Assembly (NCBI GenBank): GCA_036924085.1
Contig: JAVGWX010000002.1
Span: 45,812,666-45,876,665, forward strand
From: Ariolimax columbianus
Taxonomy: Eukaryota > Mollusca > Gastropoda > Stylommatophora > Arionidae
DNA: 64,000 nt
Reading direction: 5' to 3'
The notes beneath the pieces were generated by a model. That model worked only from the letters and a program-made list of their open reading frames with translations. It was not told the DNA's origin and ran no database searches. Below, one piece after another: positions 1-11,400 of this stretch. The translations under genes and the position numbers were made by a program. The first letter of the stretch is position 1. Every line of letters starts with the position of its first letter.

Positions 1-370
1 GGAGATAGTGTAGTAATAAAACAGACAGAAGAACAATAGTGGGAGATAGTGTAGTAATAAAACAGACAGAAGAACAATAGTGGGAGATAGTGTAGTAATA
101 AAACAGACAGAAGAACAATAGTGGGAGATAGTGTAGTAATAAAACAGACAGAAGAACAATAGTGGGAGATAGTGTAGTAATAAAACAGACAGAAGAACAA
201 TAGTGGGAGATAGTGTAAGTAATAAAACAGGCAGAAGAACAATAGTGGGAGATAGTGTAGTAATAAAACAGACAGAAGAACAATAGTGGGAGATAGTGTA
301 GTAATAAAACAGACAGAAGAACAATAGTGGGAGATAGTGTAGTAATAAAACAGACAGAAGAACAATAGTG
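1..370. repeat. 41-bp minisatellite, 9 copies
   Basis: Nine head-to-tail copies of a 41-bp unit beginning ggagatagtgtagtaataaa fill the left edge of the window, so the array may continue outside it. All copies are nearly identical except the sixth, which carries one extra A and one A-to-G change. The near identity points to recent homogenisation by unequal exchange or slippage. No coding frame or known transposon relation was seen. Confidence 0.97.
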
Positions 371-940
371 TGTAGTAGACCAAGTACCCAAAACAGTTAT
401 GGATAATAATTTATTGATCATATAAACCGTTATGTCAGAGTAGTGATGATATCATTTGTTAAGTACCATAAGATTGCCATGCAGCCAGCCCTACAGTCAT
501 TTCTGTTTTGATGATGCATATTGTTTGCTTAAAGTAAATCATTCATTTCAGTGTTACATTAGTAGGAATGAATTCATTTCTGGAGTTCTTACTGCATATT
601 CAGATGCTGAATCACTGCATTGATTTTCCTTGACTCTCTTTCTCAGAGGTTTGATTTTACAGAGAAAAAGTTTTTTGTTTATTGTACTTTACCATGGCTT
701 GGATATTTTTGTTTGTTTCTTTGGTTTACTTTTTAATGAAGGTTTGGGTGGTTTTATGAAATAAATATTTGCAGTTTTTGTTTTTCCTTTAGTGTAATTG
801 TCTGTGCCATTTCTGTGATTATTGCATAGCATAATTGAGTAATCTGTGGAAATCTATTTTGTTTGAATTGATAGGGTTAGTATGACTATGGAAAAGGGCT
901 CTACCTGAGTTCATAATTTATACTTTTTATTTGCATTGTG
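371..940. other. non-coding stretch, nothing recognised
   Basis: AT-rich sequence with many T-runs and no open frame of note. It ends in a pyrimidine-rich stretch that could serve as the acceptor for the small candidate exon that follows. Confidence 0.5.
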
Positions 941-946
941 ATGCAG

Positions 947-1037
947 CACTACAGGATCAGGCACGTGGTATGCATGTATGCCGTCTAAAGCAGAGATTTT
1001 AGTATTAAAAGAAAGGATGGTTCAAAGATCTTTATAG
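947..1037 (+). CDS. possible short terminal exon, unknown gene
   Basis: A pyrimidine-rich tract ending in AG at 945-946 precedes an open frame of about 29 codons ending in TAG at 1035-1037. If used, the exon takes one base to complete a split codon. The peptide contains ACMPSKAEILVLKERMVQRS and matches nothing I recognise. AATAAA-like sequence occurs downstream near 1740. The call rests only on the splice-site look and the frame, and chance is a real alternative. Confidence 0.2.
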
Positions 1038-1409
1038 TGGCCAACATGTTAATTTCTGACATTTTGATGTGTTTGGCGAGTGTCATTTTGAAGATGCAGG
1101 TTTGAACATTAGCATCTGTAATATATAAAGAAAGGATAAGTATGCATCAGTTCTACGTAGGTACAGGAATAAAAACAGCCGATGCTACAACTAAAATGTC
1201 GTCATCTGGGGCTAAGGAAAACACAAATATGAGAGTATCTAACTACTCTAAACAAATAAGGTGGGCATAGGTCTCAGAGAACCAGTGATATTTGTAGAAA
1301 ACAAATACTTTTACCAACATTTTTTTAAGAATAGAAGCTGATAATCAGCAATTGAAATTAAATGTTAATAGTAAACAAGAATAAATAGATAGAAAATGAA
1401 ACAAGTAGA

Positions 1410-1622
1410 ATGTCACGGTATCATGGACACACATCAAAAATATTATGGCAAATGCAAAACATGAATGAGAAAAGGGAATATGAGTTGCTAAAAGTACATT
1501 CGCAACAGGAGAAAGATATTAAAATCCAAGCAGATGACAGACAAATGATATATTATTTTTATCCCACCTTGCTCATTGATATAACGCAGGCCCCAGTTTT
1601 AACTGTATCAAGCACTGCATGA
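1410..1622 (+). CDS. unrecognised 70-codon ORF
   Basis: An ATG-started frame of 70 codons whose middle part is charged and probably helical (NEKREYELLKVHSQQEKDIK), in an otherwise AT-rich non-coding area. A tandem pair of AATAAATTAA-type signals lies near 1740. I see no domain, no clear splice sites and no similarity to the transposons in this window. It may be a terminal exon of a plus-strand gene or chance. Confidence 0.2.
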   Translation: MSRYHGHTSKILWQMQNMNEKREYELLKVHSQQEKDIKIQADDRQMIYYFYPTLLIDITQAPVLTVSSTA

Positions 1623-1639
1623 TAATCCTGTAGGCGGAA

Positions 1640-2140
1640 ATTTGAACAATTGTTTGAGCTCTCTCCCAGTGGCAACTACTTGGAATTGTGCATTTATTTG
1701 ATTGTATACTATGATTACAAAGAGTTAAAAGCTTTAATTGAATAAATTAATTTTTTTTATACATTTACATTGTGTGTTGGGGTGTCAAAAACACTGCTTA
1801 GGATGATTTAATTGTTGGAAGCTATTAAAACAAATTAAACTAAGTTTTTCTCAAATTTGTTGTGTTCATGGCACATTTTGACATTTTTGTTCAACTCATT
1901 GTGTCATATTTATATCTGATCTCATGCCCAAATCGAAAGTGTAGTATATACATTTTCTCCTCTGGATTAAAAAAAAGACATTAAATACAATAATTTTGAG
2001 AACATTCATGTTCATGTGCTTTTCACATATCCTGAAATTTTGAACTGAATGAAGGCAAAGGCCGCCGTCCATCGTAGATGATGATGGCATAATTTATTTG
2101 CTAGCGCTATTTTTAGTAAGGATTAACTGCACTACTTTTT
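1640..2140. other. non-coding AT-rich stretch
   Basis: AT-rich sequence with poly-T and poly-A runs. Apart from the AATAAA-like motif near 1740, nothing could be supported on either strand. Confidence 0.5.
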
Positions 2141-2144
2141 ATCC

Positions 2145-2335
2145 TCACTCTCTCGTCTCGTGCCGACCGACCCGTGTAGCAAGTCAAGAACAAGACCACT
2201 AGGGAACGACTACGAGATGCAGAGGACTCCGCATCAAGCACCCGTGAAAAAGACGGCAGAGTCCAGAGTCGAACCCACACCACCTGATCACGAGGCCGAT
2301 GGCTTAACCACTTCGCCACAGAATCCATTGAACTG
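2145..2335 (-). mobile_element. tRNA-derived SINE fragment
   Basis: Read on the minus strand, the head resembles a tRNA gene: an A-box-like segment (gcgaagtggttaag) followed about 35 bases later by a B-box (gggttcgactctg). A tRNA-unrelated body follows. This internal pol III promoter layout is typical of tRNA-derived SINEs. No intact tRNA cloverleaf was found, so it is not called a tRNA gene. Its sequence differs from the SINE family at 6604, 7421, 28755 and 44630. Confidence 0.65.
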
Positions 2336-2629
2336 AATACATTTGAGTTAATATGAAGTATTAATGTTATTTAAGTATTACGCAGTTTAACAATTATTTT
2401 TAAAATTAATTTAGGCTGCAGGATCAGTTTTTATCATTAAAAATATATTTTCAGTAGTAAAGTTACAGCCAAGTTGCACAGCATACCCAGATCGTACACT
2501 GCTCGCCATTTATGAAACTCTGCTTTATTGTGTAAAGTTAACACTTGCTTATTAATGTATTTTTTTCCCTCACTTTAATGGCACTTTTCCTGGGATAAGT
2601 TGTCCATCATTAAGCTGAAAAATATTGCG

Positions 2630-3068
2630 TTCCTAATTATGGACAGTGTACAAGTACTTAGAAGAAACGAATGTGGATACATAGATGAGTCAGGCACATT
2701 TTCTGGCCTACAGTGTCTAGAAGAGAAGAATTTGTGGTGACTTAATACAGGTTTATAAGATGATCAGAGGAATGGATAAATTAGACTATAACAAGTTTTT
2801 TAAAATACAGCCACCCACAAGAACAAGAGGGCATAGCTACAAATTAACTAAAGAGAGGTCCAGATTAGATATTAGGAAATATTTTTTTAGTCAGAGAGTG
2901 GTGAATGCTTGGAATGCATTGTCACGGGAGGTAGTGGAGGCAGGAACAGTTAATGCATTTAAGAATAAACTGGATGCGCATAGCTTTTAGAGCAAGGTGA
3001 TGTAAATGAAACTGGTTGTATACAGACTCTGCAGTCTTCTAAACCAGTATAAAGACATTAAGTTGTTT
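2630..3068 (+). mobile_element. CR1-like LINE, 3' end fragment
   Basis: The reading frame at 2760-2990 encodes the C-terminal tail of a CR1/L2-type ORF2, with a TRGHSYKLTKERSRLDIRKY segment and a following VNAWNALSREVVEAGT motif. It is followed by a 3' UTR in which 'actctgcagtcttctaaacc' precedes 'agtataaagacattaag'. The same tail recurs at 16208, 30108, 41247, 43240 and 49130. The copy is 5'-truncated. Confidence 0.75.
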
Positions 3069-3069
3069 C

Positions 3070-3252
3070 ATGGAAATGTTTACAAACAAAATCAAGAAAT
3101 CCAGAAAGAAATTTAGAATGAAGAGAAATATATATAAATTACATGAATTATATTGTGGACGAGAGATTTACGAGAACCCATATTTGAGGAAAAGGCTAAA
3201 AGAACATGTAGATTTATTTACTGCCAATCCTCAGTATGGAGATGGCTCTTGA
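3070..3252 (+). CDS. possible terminal exon, lysine/arginine-rich peptide
   Basis: Directly after the CR1-like 3' end there is a 60-codon frame with a coding-like composition, including YKLHELYCGREIYENPYLRK and then RLKEHVDLFTANPQ, ending in TGA at 3250-3252. I do not recognise the protein. A strong acceptor is not obvious, and the ATG at 3070 overlaps the retrotransposon boundary. An AATAAA motif near 3915 could end a transcript. It may be a terminal exon of a plus-strand host gene or an unknown transposon tail. Confidence 0.3.
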   Translation: MEMFTNKIKKSRKKFRMKRNIYKLHELYCGREIYENPYLRKRLKEHVDLFTANPQYGDGS

Positions 3253-3439
3253 TATGACTTTGAAAATCATTTTTGAGAACTGTAACAAATGTATCAATGA
3301 GTGTTTTAGACAACCAACAAAGTGGAGATATGCCTGATTTTGTGGTGCTTTATCACATATTTGAAAAGATGACATGAAGGTTTTTCTTGTATAAAAAGCT
3401 GTCATGATATTATGTAAATCTGGCACATACAGAGTATGC

Positions 3440-3960
3440 CCTTCAAGAACTAGTATGTTTTGTCAAAGCTGGTTGCTACATTATCATGTGATCATTAGCA
3501 GACCAGCAAGCCGTTAAGACAATCGTAACTTCGAAGATCTTGATCCCTTAATATTTATTTTTCAAGTTGTTTAATTTTTCAATCCATAACCTTTGATTGT
3601 ATTTTGTTTTCACTACTTTTATCGAGTTTTTCTTGTTGTAAAACTGTTTAATGCTTTTTACTTCTGATCACAAATCACATATTTTCTGAAAGAATTGATG
3701 ACATAGCAACATGTCCATTGCTTCTGCAATTATTCAGATGTATGCTGTTGAAGAAGTTGCCTTGTTCCTGTTTTTGAAAATAAGTATTTTTTACCTGGCA
3801 CTCAGATAAGACAACATAAACTCAATGTTAAATCTATTCTTAGCATTCCTTGTAAGCAACAATGAAGACTGTACAACTGCAGGGTATTTTGTTTTTCGGA
3901 TATGTATACGAAATAAAACTAGAGTCTCTTATGTAATAACCATTGTAGTGAGTGTGGTAG
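3440..3960. other. non-coding stretch
   Basis: AT-rich sequence with an AATAAA motif near 3915. No open frame, tRNA-like box or recognisable repeat was seen. Confidence 0.45.
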
Positions 3961-4245
3961 AAATTGATTGATTAATAATGACATACTTCAGAAAAGAACT
4001 CCAGAATTAAAACCATACAGAACAATCAACGGAATATGTGTTTTCTTTATTAATTCAAATGTTTACTGTTACCTCTTAAGACTGTTTCCAATATCTTTCT
4101 GCTCTCTCCTGACTTTTGTATTCATCAGTCTTATTTATTGTCACTATATGTTCTGTTTTTTTTTCTTTAAAAAATTACAAATGACACTTCAAATGTTCAT
4201 TGCAGGCACTCTTTGGTCTTCCAAATCTCCTCTTTCCCTTAAGTT

Positions 4246-4475
4246 TCAATCCAGCACGTGGCTGGTTATGTTGTTAGATGTTTTGTCATGTATATCTTTA
4301 TTTTCTCGCCTTAATCTAACTGTGTTGGTTATTGCTGTTTGTTTTCGCATCTCTGTGTATGCTTTTACATCTGACCATTCAAGCACCAAGGTGGAATTGA
4401 AATGTGTAAAAACTGAACTCTGGAATTTTTTGGATTCATTTATTGGGGTATGTATAGTTTTACCAAAGCTATATA
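4246..4475 (-). CDS. possible terminal exon, unknown gene (minus)
   Basis: On the minus strand a fair acceptor (gtttactgtatatag) is followed by an open frame of about 76 codons ending in TGA, with a hydrophilic, coding-like composition (LVLEWSDVKAYTEMRKQTAI). The longer plus-strand ORF across the same bases (3968-4495) is rich in Phe, Leu, Ile and Cys, as expected for an antisense shadow. No domain was recognised and no partner exon was found upstream. Confidence 0.25.
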
Positions 4476-4865
4476 CAGTAAACAATGTCATGTAGGTAAT
4501 GCACCATAATTGAGAAGATACACAGTATTACCTCAATCAAATCTTGTTACCTTGTTAATATATTGGGTTTGGTCTAAGAATTCTACAACCATATTCTGTT
4601 ATGTTCCTCGAGTGGATCCTAGGCTTCCTTACTGGGGAGTAAAGAATTGGCCACTGTACTTCTATGCATGCTGTAAAATGCAACTAAAGAGAGTTGTGCA
4701 TGGGGTGGTCTCATTGTGTAAAATAAATTGCTACAGAAACCATCGTTGTAGAAGCCAATTGTAGTGGTGGCACTATACTCCTACTGGAGTGAACAAGGCG
4801 AAGAGAAACAAGTGGTCGTATCAAGAAATGAAAGGCCGAAACACTTGTTTTACTGAGGGACGATC

Positions 4866-5265
4866 AGACTGTCTATTGTTGCAAATGCTATATATAGTTT
4901 GACAATCACACTGGCTCTTGTTGCAATGCTACATATAGTTTGACAATCACACTGGCTCTTGTTGCAATGCTACATATAGTTTGACAATCACACTGGCTCT
5001 TGTTGCAATGCTACATATAGTTTGACAATCACACTGGCTCTTGTTGCAATGCTACATATAGTTTGACAATCACACTGGCTCTTGTTGCAATGCTACATAT
5101 AGTTTGACAATCACACTGGCTCTTGTTGCAATGCTACATATAGTTTGACAATCACACTGGCTCTTGTTGCAATGCTACATATAGTTTGACAATCACACTG
5201 GCTCTTGTTGCAATGCTACATATAGTTTGACAATCACACTGTCTCATATTGCAAATGCTATATAT
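4866..5265. repeat. 41-bp minisatellite, about 9 copies
   Basis: Nine occurrences of gtttgacaatcacactg are spaced exactly 41 bp apart (4897 to 5225). The seven interior units are identical. The first and last are diverged and share the variant ctgtct...ttgcaaatgctatatata, which looks like the ancestral form left at the edges while the interior was homogenised. It is unrelated in sequence to the 41-bp array at 1-370. Confidence 0.97.
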
Positions 5266-5269
5266 ATGG

Positions 5270-5840
5270 CTGCCTATGCTTACGTATAATGAAAATGTTT
5301 ATGGTTGAAAGATTAAATGACTTAAAAACAGCACAAAGAAATGACCACTGCAAGAGGACACGGTTTACACGTCAGTCTTAATGCAAAGGGGCCAGCCACG
5401 ATGGTGGTCCAATGCTCCATTACTCACGGAAAGCCACGGTTGTGTCAAGACATTCCCATCATGGTTGCAGAAAATAAACAGTCAACATGAACACATGTTA
5501 TACCTGTTAAGACGACTGCCACATCAGCATTGAAGGTAGGGTCACAAAAGAATTTCTAATATTTGCTGCCTTCTTGCTTCTAACAAAGTACTGCCAGATC
5601 ACATTTTGATGCTACCATTTATGATATTGCTGCCATCCCCATGACCTGCATGCTAAGCATTTTCAATACAAACTTACTTGATGTGATCCATCTACTTTCT
5701 GCTCCTAATTTCTTTCAGTACTATTCTTTTCATTCATAGCTTTTCCAAGGTAGATATTGCAATTATTATGCACATCCAAACCTATATTATCTGCCGATCA
5801 AAGATTTTTAGCTGCTCTTCTGCTCTCTAACATTCACTTG
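5270..5840. other. non-coding stretch between minisatellite and MITE
   Basis: Mixed-composition sequence without a long frame. Nothing recognisable on either strand. Confidence 0.45.
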
Positions 5841-5845
5841 ATGCA

Positions 5846-6927
5846 CAGGTTCCCAACCTTTTATGAGTTGCGACCCCATTTTATAAAAGCAAAGTGACCC
5901 GTGACCCCTATACATTTTTAAAAGGCTTTTTAAAAGAAAACACCGAAAATAGATTTTTCACTATAATATAATTTCAACTTACAATTTATTTAATGCGATG
6001 ATTGAAATTGTAACTCGTTAACGAGTTTCAAAATTCGCGGTTCAGTTTTCGTTAATGCCAACCTCAATGTCATTCTCAACACTTAATCTGTTTCTTGTTT
6101 TGGTATTCAAATGACTGAAACTTTGGGAGACTGACTCTGTATGGCGGAGCTCTTGTTTTTATACATGTAGATCGGGCAGAAGAAGGTTCTGCTGAGCGTC
6201 AGATTCCTGGAAGCGGGACCATATGATTCGTATCACGTGTCCATTTCATGGAATTGAAATGATGAAATCTAGGTCACATGGTTTCTGGATTACGCAATTG
6301 ACTAATCCGATGGGTGGCAGAAACATGATTTATTATATTATGTGGAATTCACTTTCATAAACAAATCTCTGTACAGGACCAGATGAAGTGATATTTTTGT
6401 TTCCCTAAACTGCTTATGTAAACACTGTGGGGTCCACGTATTGATGTATGTGACTATGGGTCGCTTCAGCGTATCCACTGGGAGCACAAAATATAAAACT
6501 ACTCATATTTTTATGGATTATATTTGATATAAAAAAAATTATGATATTGTTCAAACTTTAAGACACTGATTAAAAATGAAAATTGCTTTAAAATCAATAT
6601 TTGGGGGGAGGGGGGGGGGGGGGGCTAGTGGTTAAGTGATATGGTTCACAAGCCAAAGGTGCTGGGTTCGCTCCCTAATCACCGCATTGGCTGTTACCTA
6701 GAGAAAGCAAACCCTTAGAAAAAGCAGGAGGAAGCAGACATAAAATGCATACCGAAGTCGGATGCACTGGACAGACAGGCGCAAAATAAAACCATAGTGC
6801 AACGTGCACCGCTTTGGGGAATAGAGAAATAAGGAGAATGCAAAAGTTTACTGCTCTAATATACCCAGTGACTCCACTAAAAATCCTTCACGACACTTGG
6901 GAGTCATGACCCATAGGTTGGGAACCC
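5846..6927. mobile_element. non-autonomous DNA transposon-like element
   Basis: The ends are imperfect inverted repeats: caggttcccaacctttt at 5846 and its complement ending ...ggttgggaaccc at 6927. The sequences just inside (gagttgcgacccc versus gtcatgactccc on the other strand) are also loosely inverted. The flanks both read atgca (5841-5845 and 6928-6932). The end sequence resembles those of hAT-type elements, though an 8-bp duplication is not clear. There is no transposase frame. A tRNA-derived SINE lies inside. Confidence 0.5.
6604..6843 (+). mobile_element. tRNA-derived SINE-1 copy
   Basis: It contains an A-box-like ctagtggttaag, a B-box-like gggttcgctccc and a body with gcaaacccttag and agacaggcgcaaaataaa, shared with copies at 7421-7666, 28755-29006 and 44630-44885. 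Its 5' end is replaced by a 22-bp G-rich tract (6603-6624). It is inserted within the DNA element at 5846-6927. Confidence 0.85.
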
Positions 6928-7049
6928 ATGCAAACATGTTAAACAGAAATGAGAACATCACATATCCTTCTCGCATTCATCTTATCAACATATCTTGAGT
7001 AAATCAAGTGCAAGAGATTATACAAGAAAGCAAAAAATAAAATACATAA

Positions 7050-7247
7050 AAGATAAAATATCAATTATTGCCACCTTTACAAAAATTCTGGCAACCTAAA
7101 TCAATAAAGAATTATGCTAAGACTGTTCAAGAAATAGCTAACTATTTCCAGCTTGTAGGCAATGAAATCAGACGCAAAAAACCGAAAATTGTGGCCCATT
7201 GTAGCAAAGTCACTCCATTACTACCTCCAGATGAGTTGATACAATAG
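7050..7247 (+). CDS. possible coding fragment, 65 codons, no Met start
   Basis: A stop-bounded frame of 65 codons with a convincing protein-like composition, including KTVQEIANYFQLVGNEIRRK and ending TPLLPPDELIQ then TAG. It lies about 0.9 kb beyond the 3' end of the caspase gene and on the opposite strand. I do not recognise it. No convincing acceptor precedes it. It may be a terminal exon, a processed pseudogene piece or part of a transposon. Confidence 0.25.
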   Translation, partial: KIKYQLLPPLQKFWQPKSIKNYAKTVQEIANYFQLVGNEIRRKKPKIVAHCSKVTPLLPPDELIQ

Positions 7248-7420
7248 TGAATTCACAATCTCTAGAAAATGTGTAATGTCATATTGATTGTTATACTTTT
7301 ATTTTATTCAGTTTTATTAATTTAAATCTTTCCTTTTTTTTATAAGCAGTAGACCAGACCTAATTCACCAACTCAAAAGAAACCAACAAACTTTCTTATT
7401 TTGCCTGCGGACTCCTTTTT

Positions 7421-7666
7421 TTTAATTGTGTGTTCACCTTATTTCAATATTCCCCAAGGTGGTGTGCGTTGCACTACGGTTTTTATTTTGCGCCTGTCTG
7501 CCCAGTGAATCTGACTTCGACATGCATTTTAAGTAAGGGTCTGCTTCCTCCTGCATTTTCTAAGGGTTTGCTTCCACGGGGTAATGGCCAGTGCTGTGAT
7601 GGGGATCAAACCCAGCCCCTTTGGGTTGTGAGCTGTATCACTTAACTACTAGCCCACGCCGTTTCC
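7421..7666 (-). mobile_element. tRNA-derived SINE-1 copy
   Basis: A reverse-orientation copy of SINE-1. Read on the minus strand it starts with ggcgtgggctagtagttaag (A-box region), then gggtttgatcccc (B-box region), then the common body, and ends in an A-rich tail at 7421-7428. The long frame 7430-7645 on the plus strand is only the shadow of this SINE. Confidence 0.85.
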
Positions 7667-7674
7667 TGCGAACT

Positions 7675-7925
7675 ACTGAAACATCTATACCTACTACAGA
7701 TCCCACACACCGATGAATGCCCATGTGGAACAAGGGACCAAAATCCTGAACACATTCTACAGGAATGCCCACTTTATAGGGAAATTAGATACCAGACCTG
7801 GCCATATGGTGTGGAGCTGAGACAATAGCTGTGGGGCAGCCGTTCCAACCTGGTGAAGACTACAGACTTCATCATTGTGACTGGCCTGCAGATATATCAT
7901 TACCAAAGATCCAGAATGCAAAGAA
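7675..7925 (+). mobile_element. I-like LINE C-terminal fragment
   Basis: The plus strand encodes a TDECPCGT...EHILQECPLYREIR segment. This is the Cys-Cys-His-Cys tail that follows RNase H in the I-like ORF2 copies here (compare 17154-19076). It belongs to a different subfamily from the GAA-tailed LINE. It is truncated upstream, next to SINE-1. Confidence 0.6.
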
Positions 7926-8169
7926 AGAAGAAAAGATATTTTTTATACTTTGTGCCTTTTCTTTTATCAACTCTTTTATAAAGACCATTATAAATCAAAA
8001 CACTGACATATGCCTGATACTATTCTCATATCAAACTGCATGTTTCTCTGACTTATTTATCATTCTAGTGTGTGAAAGCAAACAATAAATATCTACTGAA
8101 CATTGATTCTCACCGACTTACAATATTCTATAAATGCATGCATCAACTCCTTTCATAATACAGCTGGCT

Positions 8170-8405
8170 CTACATGTTCTTATTAAAGAACACGTCTTTA
8201 GTCAGCATAGATGTCACACATGGTATCTGCTTCATCTCGTGCATGTGTTCTTTGCTAGAATTAGACTGGAAATCAAGGGCTACCTTTTTGTTGACCCTGG
8301 TCATCATGGTCAGAAGATCCATGTCTTTCCAGTTCTTCTTGAAAACATCGACCACAGCTTGGATGAACCATGAGCCTCGAGCTGAGTTTCTCCATGAAAA
8401 ATATC
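8170..8405 (-). CDS. CASP3/7-like: caspase exon 6: p10 subunit and stop
   Basis: This 236-nt terminal exon encodes most of the small subunit: [16 protein letters not shown], then [13 protein letters not shown], then [17 protein letters not shown], ending in TAG at 8170-8172. The acceptor is tgctgccag before 8405. It completes a split Gly codon left by exon 5. The WRN and GSWFIQ segments form the substrate pocket in known caspases. The plus-strand ORFs across the same bases are shadows. Confidence 0.93.
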
Positions 8406-11400
8406 CTGGCAGCATCAACAATGACAAGCATTAGGTAAATGTAATAACAATTGTGCGTCTAAGTGGCAGGACAATTAGATAGTGCACAAATGTCAAGACT
8501 GATTGAGTATGTAACCAAGTCAAGTCAAGCTGTATTATTTTTCTTGTCTCTTTTTCAATTCAGTTGGAGTATAAGGCGGTCACTACAGTTGGCCTCATGC
8601 AAGAAGCCTGCACAAAAGCACTTTATGTGCCTTTGCAGTGGTGGTTTCTGTAGGAATTTGTTTTACACATTGAGGTTACTAACCCCATGTGCAACTTTAT
8701 TTAGTCACCAAAGCCCACTCTACTCAGCTGTAAATGGATACCTGACTATTAGAGTTATGGAATCTAAAACAGATTGGAATGGAACTGGCCACCTTACAAA
8801 AGCTGAGACTGCTCAACAATCACAAATGGTAGTATCCACCATGAGACTATGCTTTGGTACATACATATTCTTCTTCTGCTTCATTGTTCGTCTTGAAAAG
8901 GATGTTTTTGTGTCATGGTTTACAGCAAGGCTGCGATATCTGTGCCTTTTGTTCCTGCATCAGTTACAGCACGACACATTTTTAGAATCATGTCTGCCTT
9001 TCCTCTTCAATCCTTATTCTTTCAGCCAGGCTGCATGGATGCAGTCTGTTTCAAGGGCCACCACTTGGAGGTGGAATAGGGTCTTGGACAGCTCTTGTCT
9101 GCTAGCTCTGAGACAAGCAGTCAGCTATATGTCACTAAACGATATTATCATCTTCTTTCTTTCGCTTTAAAATATTGTCTATATCTGCAATGTTGTCTCT
9201 TGTATAAACTTCACTGTCTTTTGTAGTTCACATACAGGTCCATAAAGTTTCTCTTCCAGTGTTGTTTCTATGGGCCAGTGAGATCTTCTCTGTATATCAG
9301 TTCTGTAGTATGTGCTCTGCTGTCTGGGGTGCCTGTCCGCCATGTACACATGGCTGAGTTGCCAATCTTAATTTTTGTGTACATGTGGATGCGGAGTCGG
9401 TTGTGTCCTGTTCTAAGGCGCAAGACAACAGTTTGCTCTTGTCTGTTCATTTTATGGTAATCATCTGGTGTTACCGTTGATGGCTTTCTGATTGATTTGA
9501 TCATCCTTATCTTCTGTTGGTATGTAACTGGCACATCTGGCTGCTCGTCTGCAGCACCCTCCTTTGCCAGTCGATCTGCTCTCTTGTTTCCTGGTACTCC
9601 ATAATGAGAAGGTATCCATTGCATGACAATCTTGCTCTGGTTGCTTAGTTAGTAGAGCCTGTAGTTCTAGCAGTTTCTCAAATTTCAGTGCTTGTAGTGC
9701 TGATTGTGCATCTGTCAGAAATACTTCAGGTTGTGGACTGACATTGGTGTTCAACAGTTTCTCAGTTGCCACCTTGATTGCCTGGATTTCTGCATCATAC
9801 TTATGACAGAATTTTCCAGTTGGTACTCTGACTGTATCCCTAATGTTGTTTGGGTATTCTATGCACACTTCCATCCCGCCATTCTTTACTGCATTCTGTA
9901 CTGACCCATCTGTGTATACTCTGATCCAGAGGTCTTGTGAGTATTCTTCATCCAGGAAACTGAGGGTCAGTATCCTATGTTGCACACTGTTCTGTTCATC
10001 TTTGTCTAGTATTCCTTTCACTTTTGTTTGAATGCATACTGATAGTCCATGCTCCTCTCTCCAAGGGGTTTGTTCTGGCACAGACTTTAGAGGGATCTCA
10101 ACTTCAGGTAGATCTATAATTTGGCTGTGAAGTAATTGGGTCTGATGCATAAAACTACTTCTTTTCAGTCTTCCCATTGCAAAATGTTGAAATTTGTCTG
10201 TCATTGGATGGCTCGGCATGCTGAGGAACTTTTCTGCCTGTGATATTATCTCATTCACTGCATCTTCATCCCATGTACATACATATTTTAAAAGACATTT
10301 CTGCAATCTCAAAATGTCTTTTGTATACACCCTTCTGTGTTGTTTAATGCTCATAATGAGTAAGTTTACTCTCTTGTGCACCCTGAAAAGGACGTTAAGT
10401 GACGGGTTGTAGCTTTCCTCACATCCCGAGCATGCTGATAAGGGTGGGACGCGGTCCTTCAGGCGATTGTACTATGCTTGACTTCATCTACAATCACTAC
10501 TATGGGGATCACATCGATCCATATCTCCTGTAAAGGGAGCCAGCTGTAGGCGTAATATTATCTTCCCTTTGGTGCGAAAAGGTGAATCGTTATCACTGTC
10601 TGCGTATCATGACGATTTATCATTTTAATTCCTATTGCCATCACAAATTTATATTTTGGGCTGTAGTCTCTAATAATAATAGTTGCCCATCGCAAGCGAA
10701 GATGGCAACAGCATCAGACATGTGCTGAGAGACGTGATCTCATATGACTGTAAAGTCTGGTCCTGGCACGGCAGACTCTGTGTCGTACCTGTCGCACATA
10801 TACAATGTTTCGGCTGTGGGGTCGTCGCGCATTCTGATCTTTCGGGCTCACTTTCTCTGAGCTTCTGAGATAAAGTTTCACCCTGTGTCATGCTAGCATA
10901 GTATGCCAGGTGAAACAGTTCTGTGCAAGCATCTGCCAGCATTTAGCTCCGCCTATGAGTCACATGATGATCTTGTACTCCATTCTTATACAAGTTCTGA
11001 TGAACCTATCAATTTCTCTCCATCTGGTCATCAGATTTCATGTCCTATCCATCACTTACTTTACTTCCTCTCCACATGATTTGCTTGATAAGGGATTCTC
11101 CTATATTTGTTACTTATTCTGGCCACCTGACAATTTTGACTTTCACTATCTTTTCCCTTATTCAGCATAGTGGAATATGCAGGTTCTCTTCAGCTGTTTT
11201 GTGCCTCTCTAAGAAAGTTTAAAACAAAGCTCTAGAAATACTACCACAAATTACCAGATCAAGAGGATGTACTGGAAACATCTGTAGATGAAATTTCATG
11301 TTTCTGAACCATAGAGCCCTCTCTCCAAATGGATCTTAGGATCCATTATTGGGTGCAAATTTTGCACATTAATGAAATAATCTCCTCAAAGGCAAAACTT

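Noticed and set aside
2260..2335. tRNA gene on the minus strand
   Set aside because: A- and B-box-like motifs are present, but no cloverleaf can be folded and a SINE body follows.
3968..4495. 175-codon hydrophobic ORF that could pass for a membrane protein
   Set aside because: Composition (Phe, Leu, Ile, Cys, Ser) is that of antisense AT-rich DNA, and the opposite strand offers a more coding-like frame.
8174..9170. Plus-strand ORFs of 79-235 codons over the caspase p10 exon and SINE-B
   Set aside because: The first ones are antisense to a clearly recognised caspase exon. The 235-codon one crosses two repeats and has no domain.
9268..10381. RNase H frames considered as a host RNase H1 gene
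   Set aside because: Fused to the LINE-type GHNRLR and Cys-cluster tail and broken by a frameshift, so they are retrotransposon ORF2.
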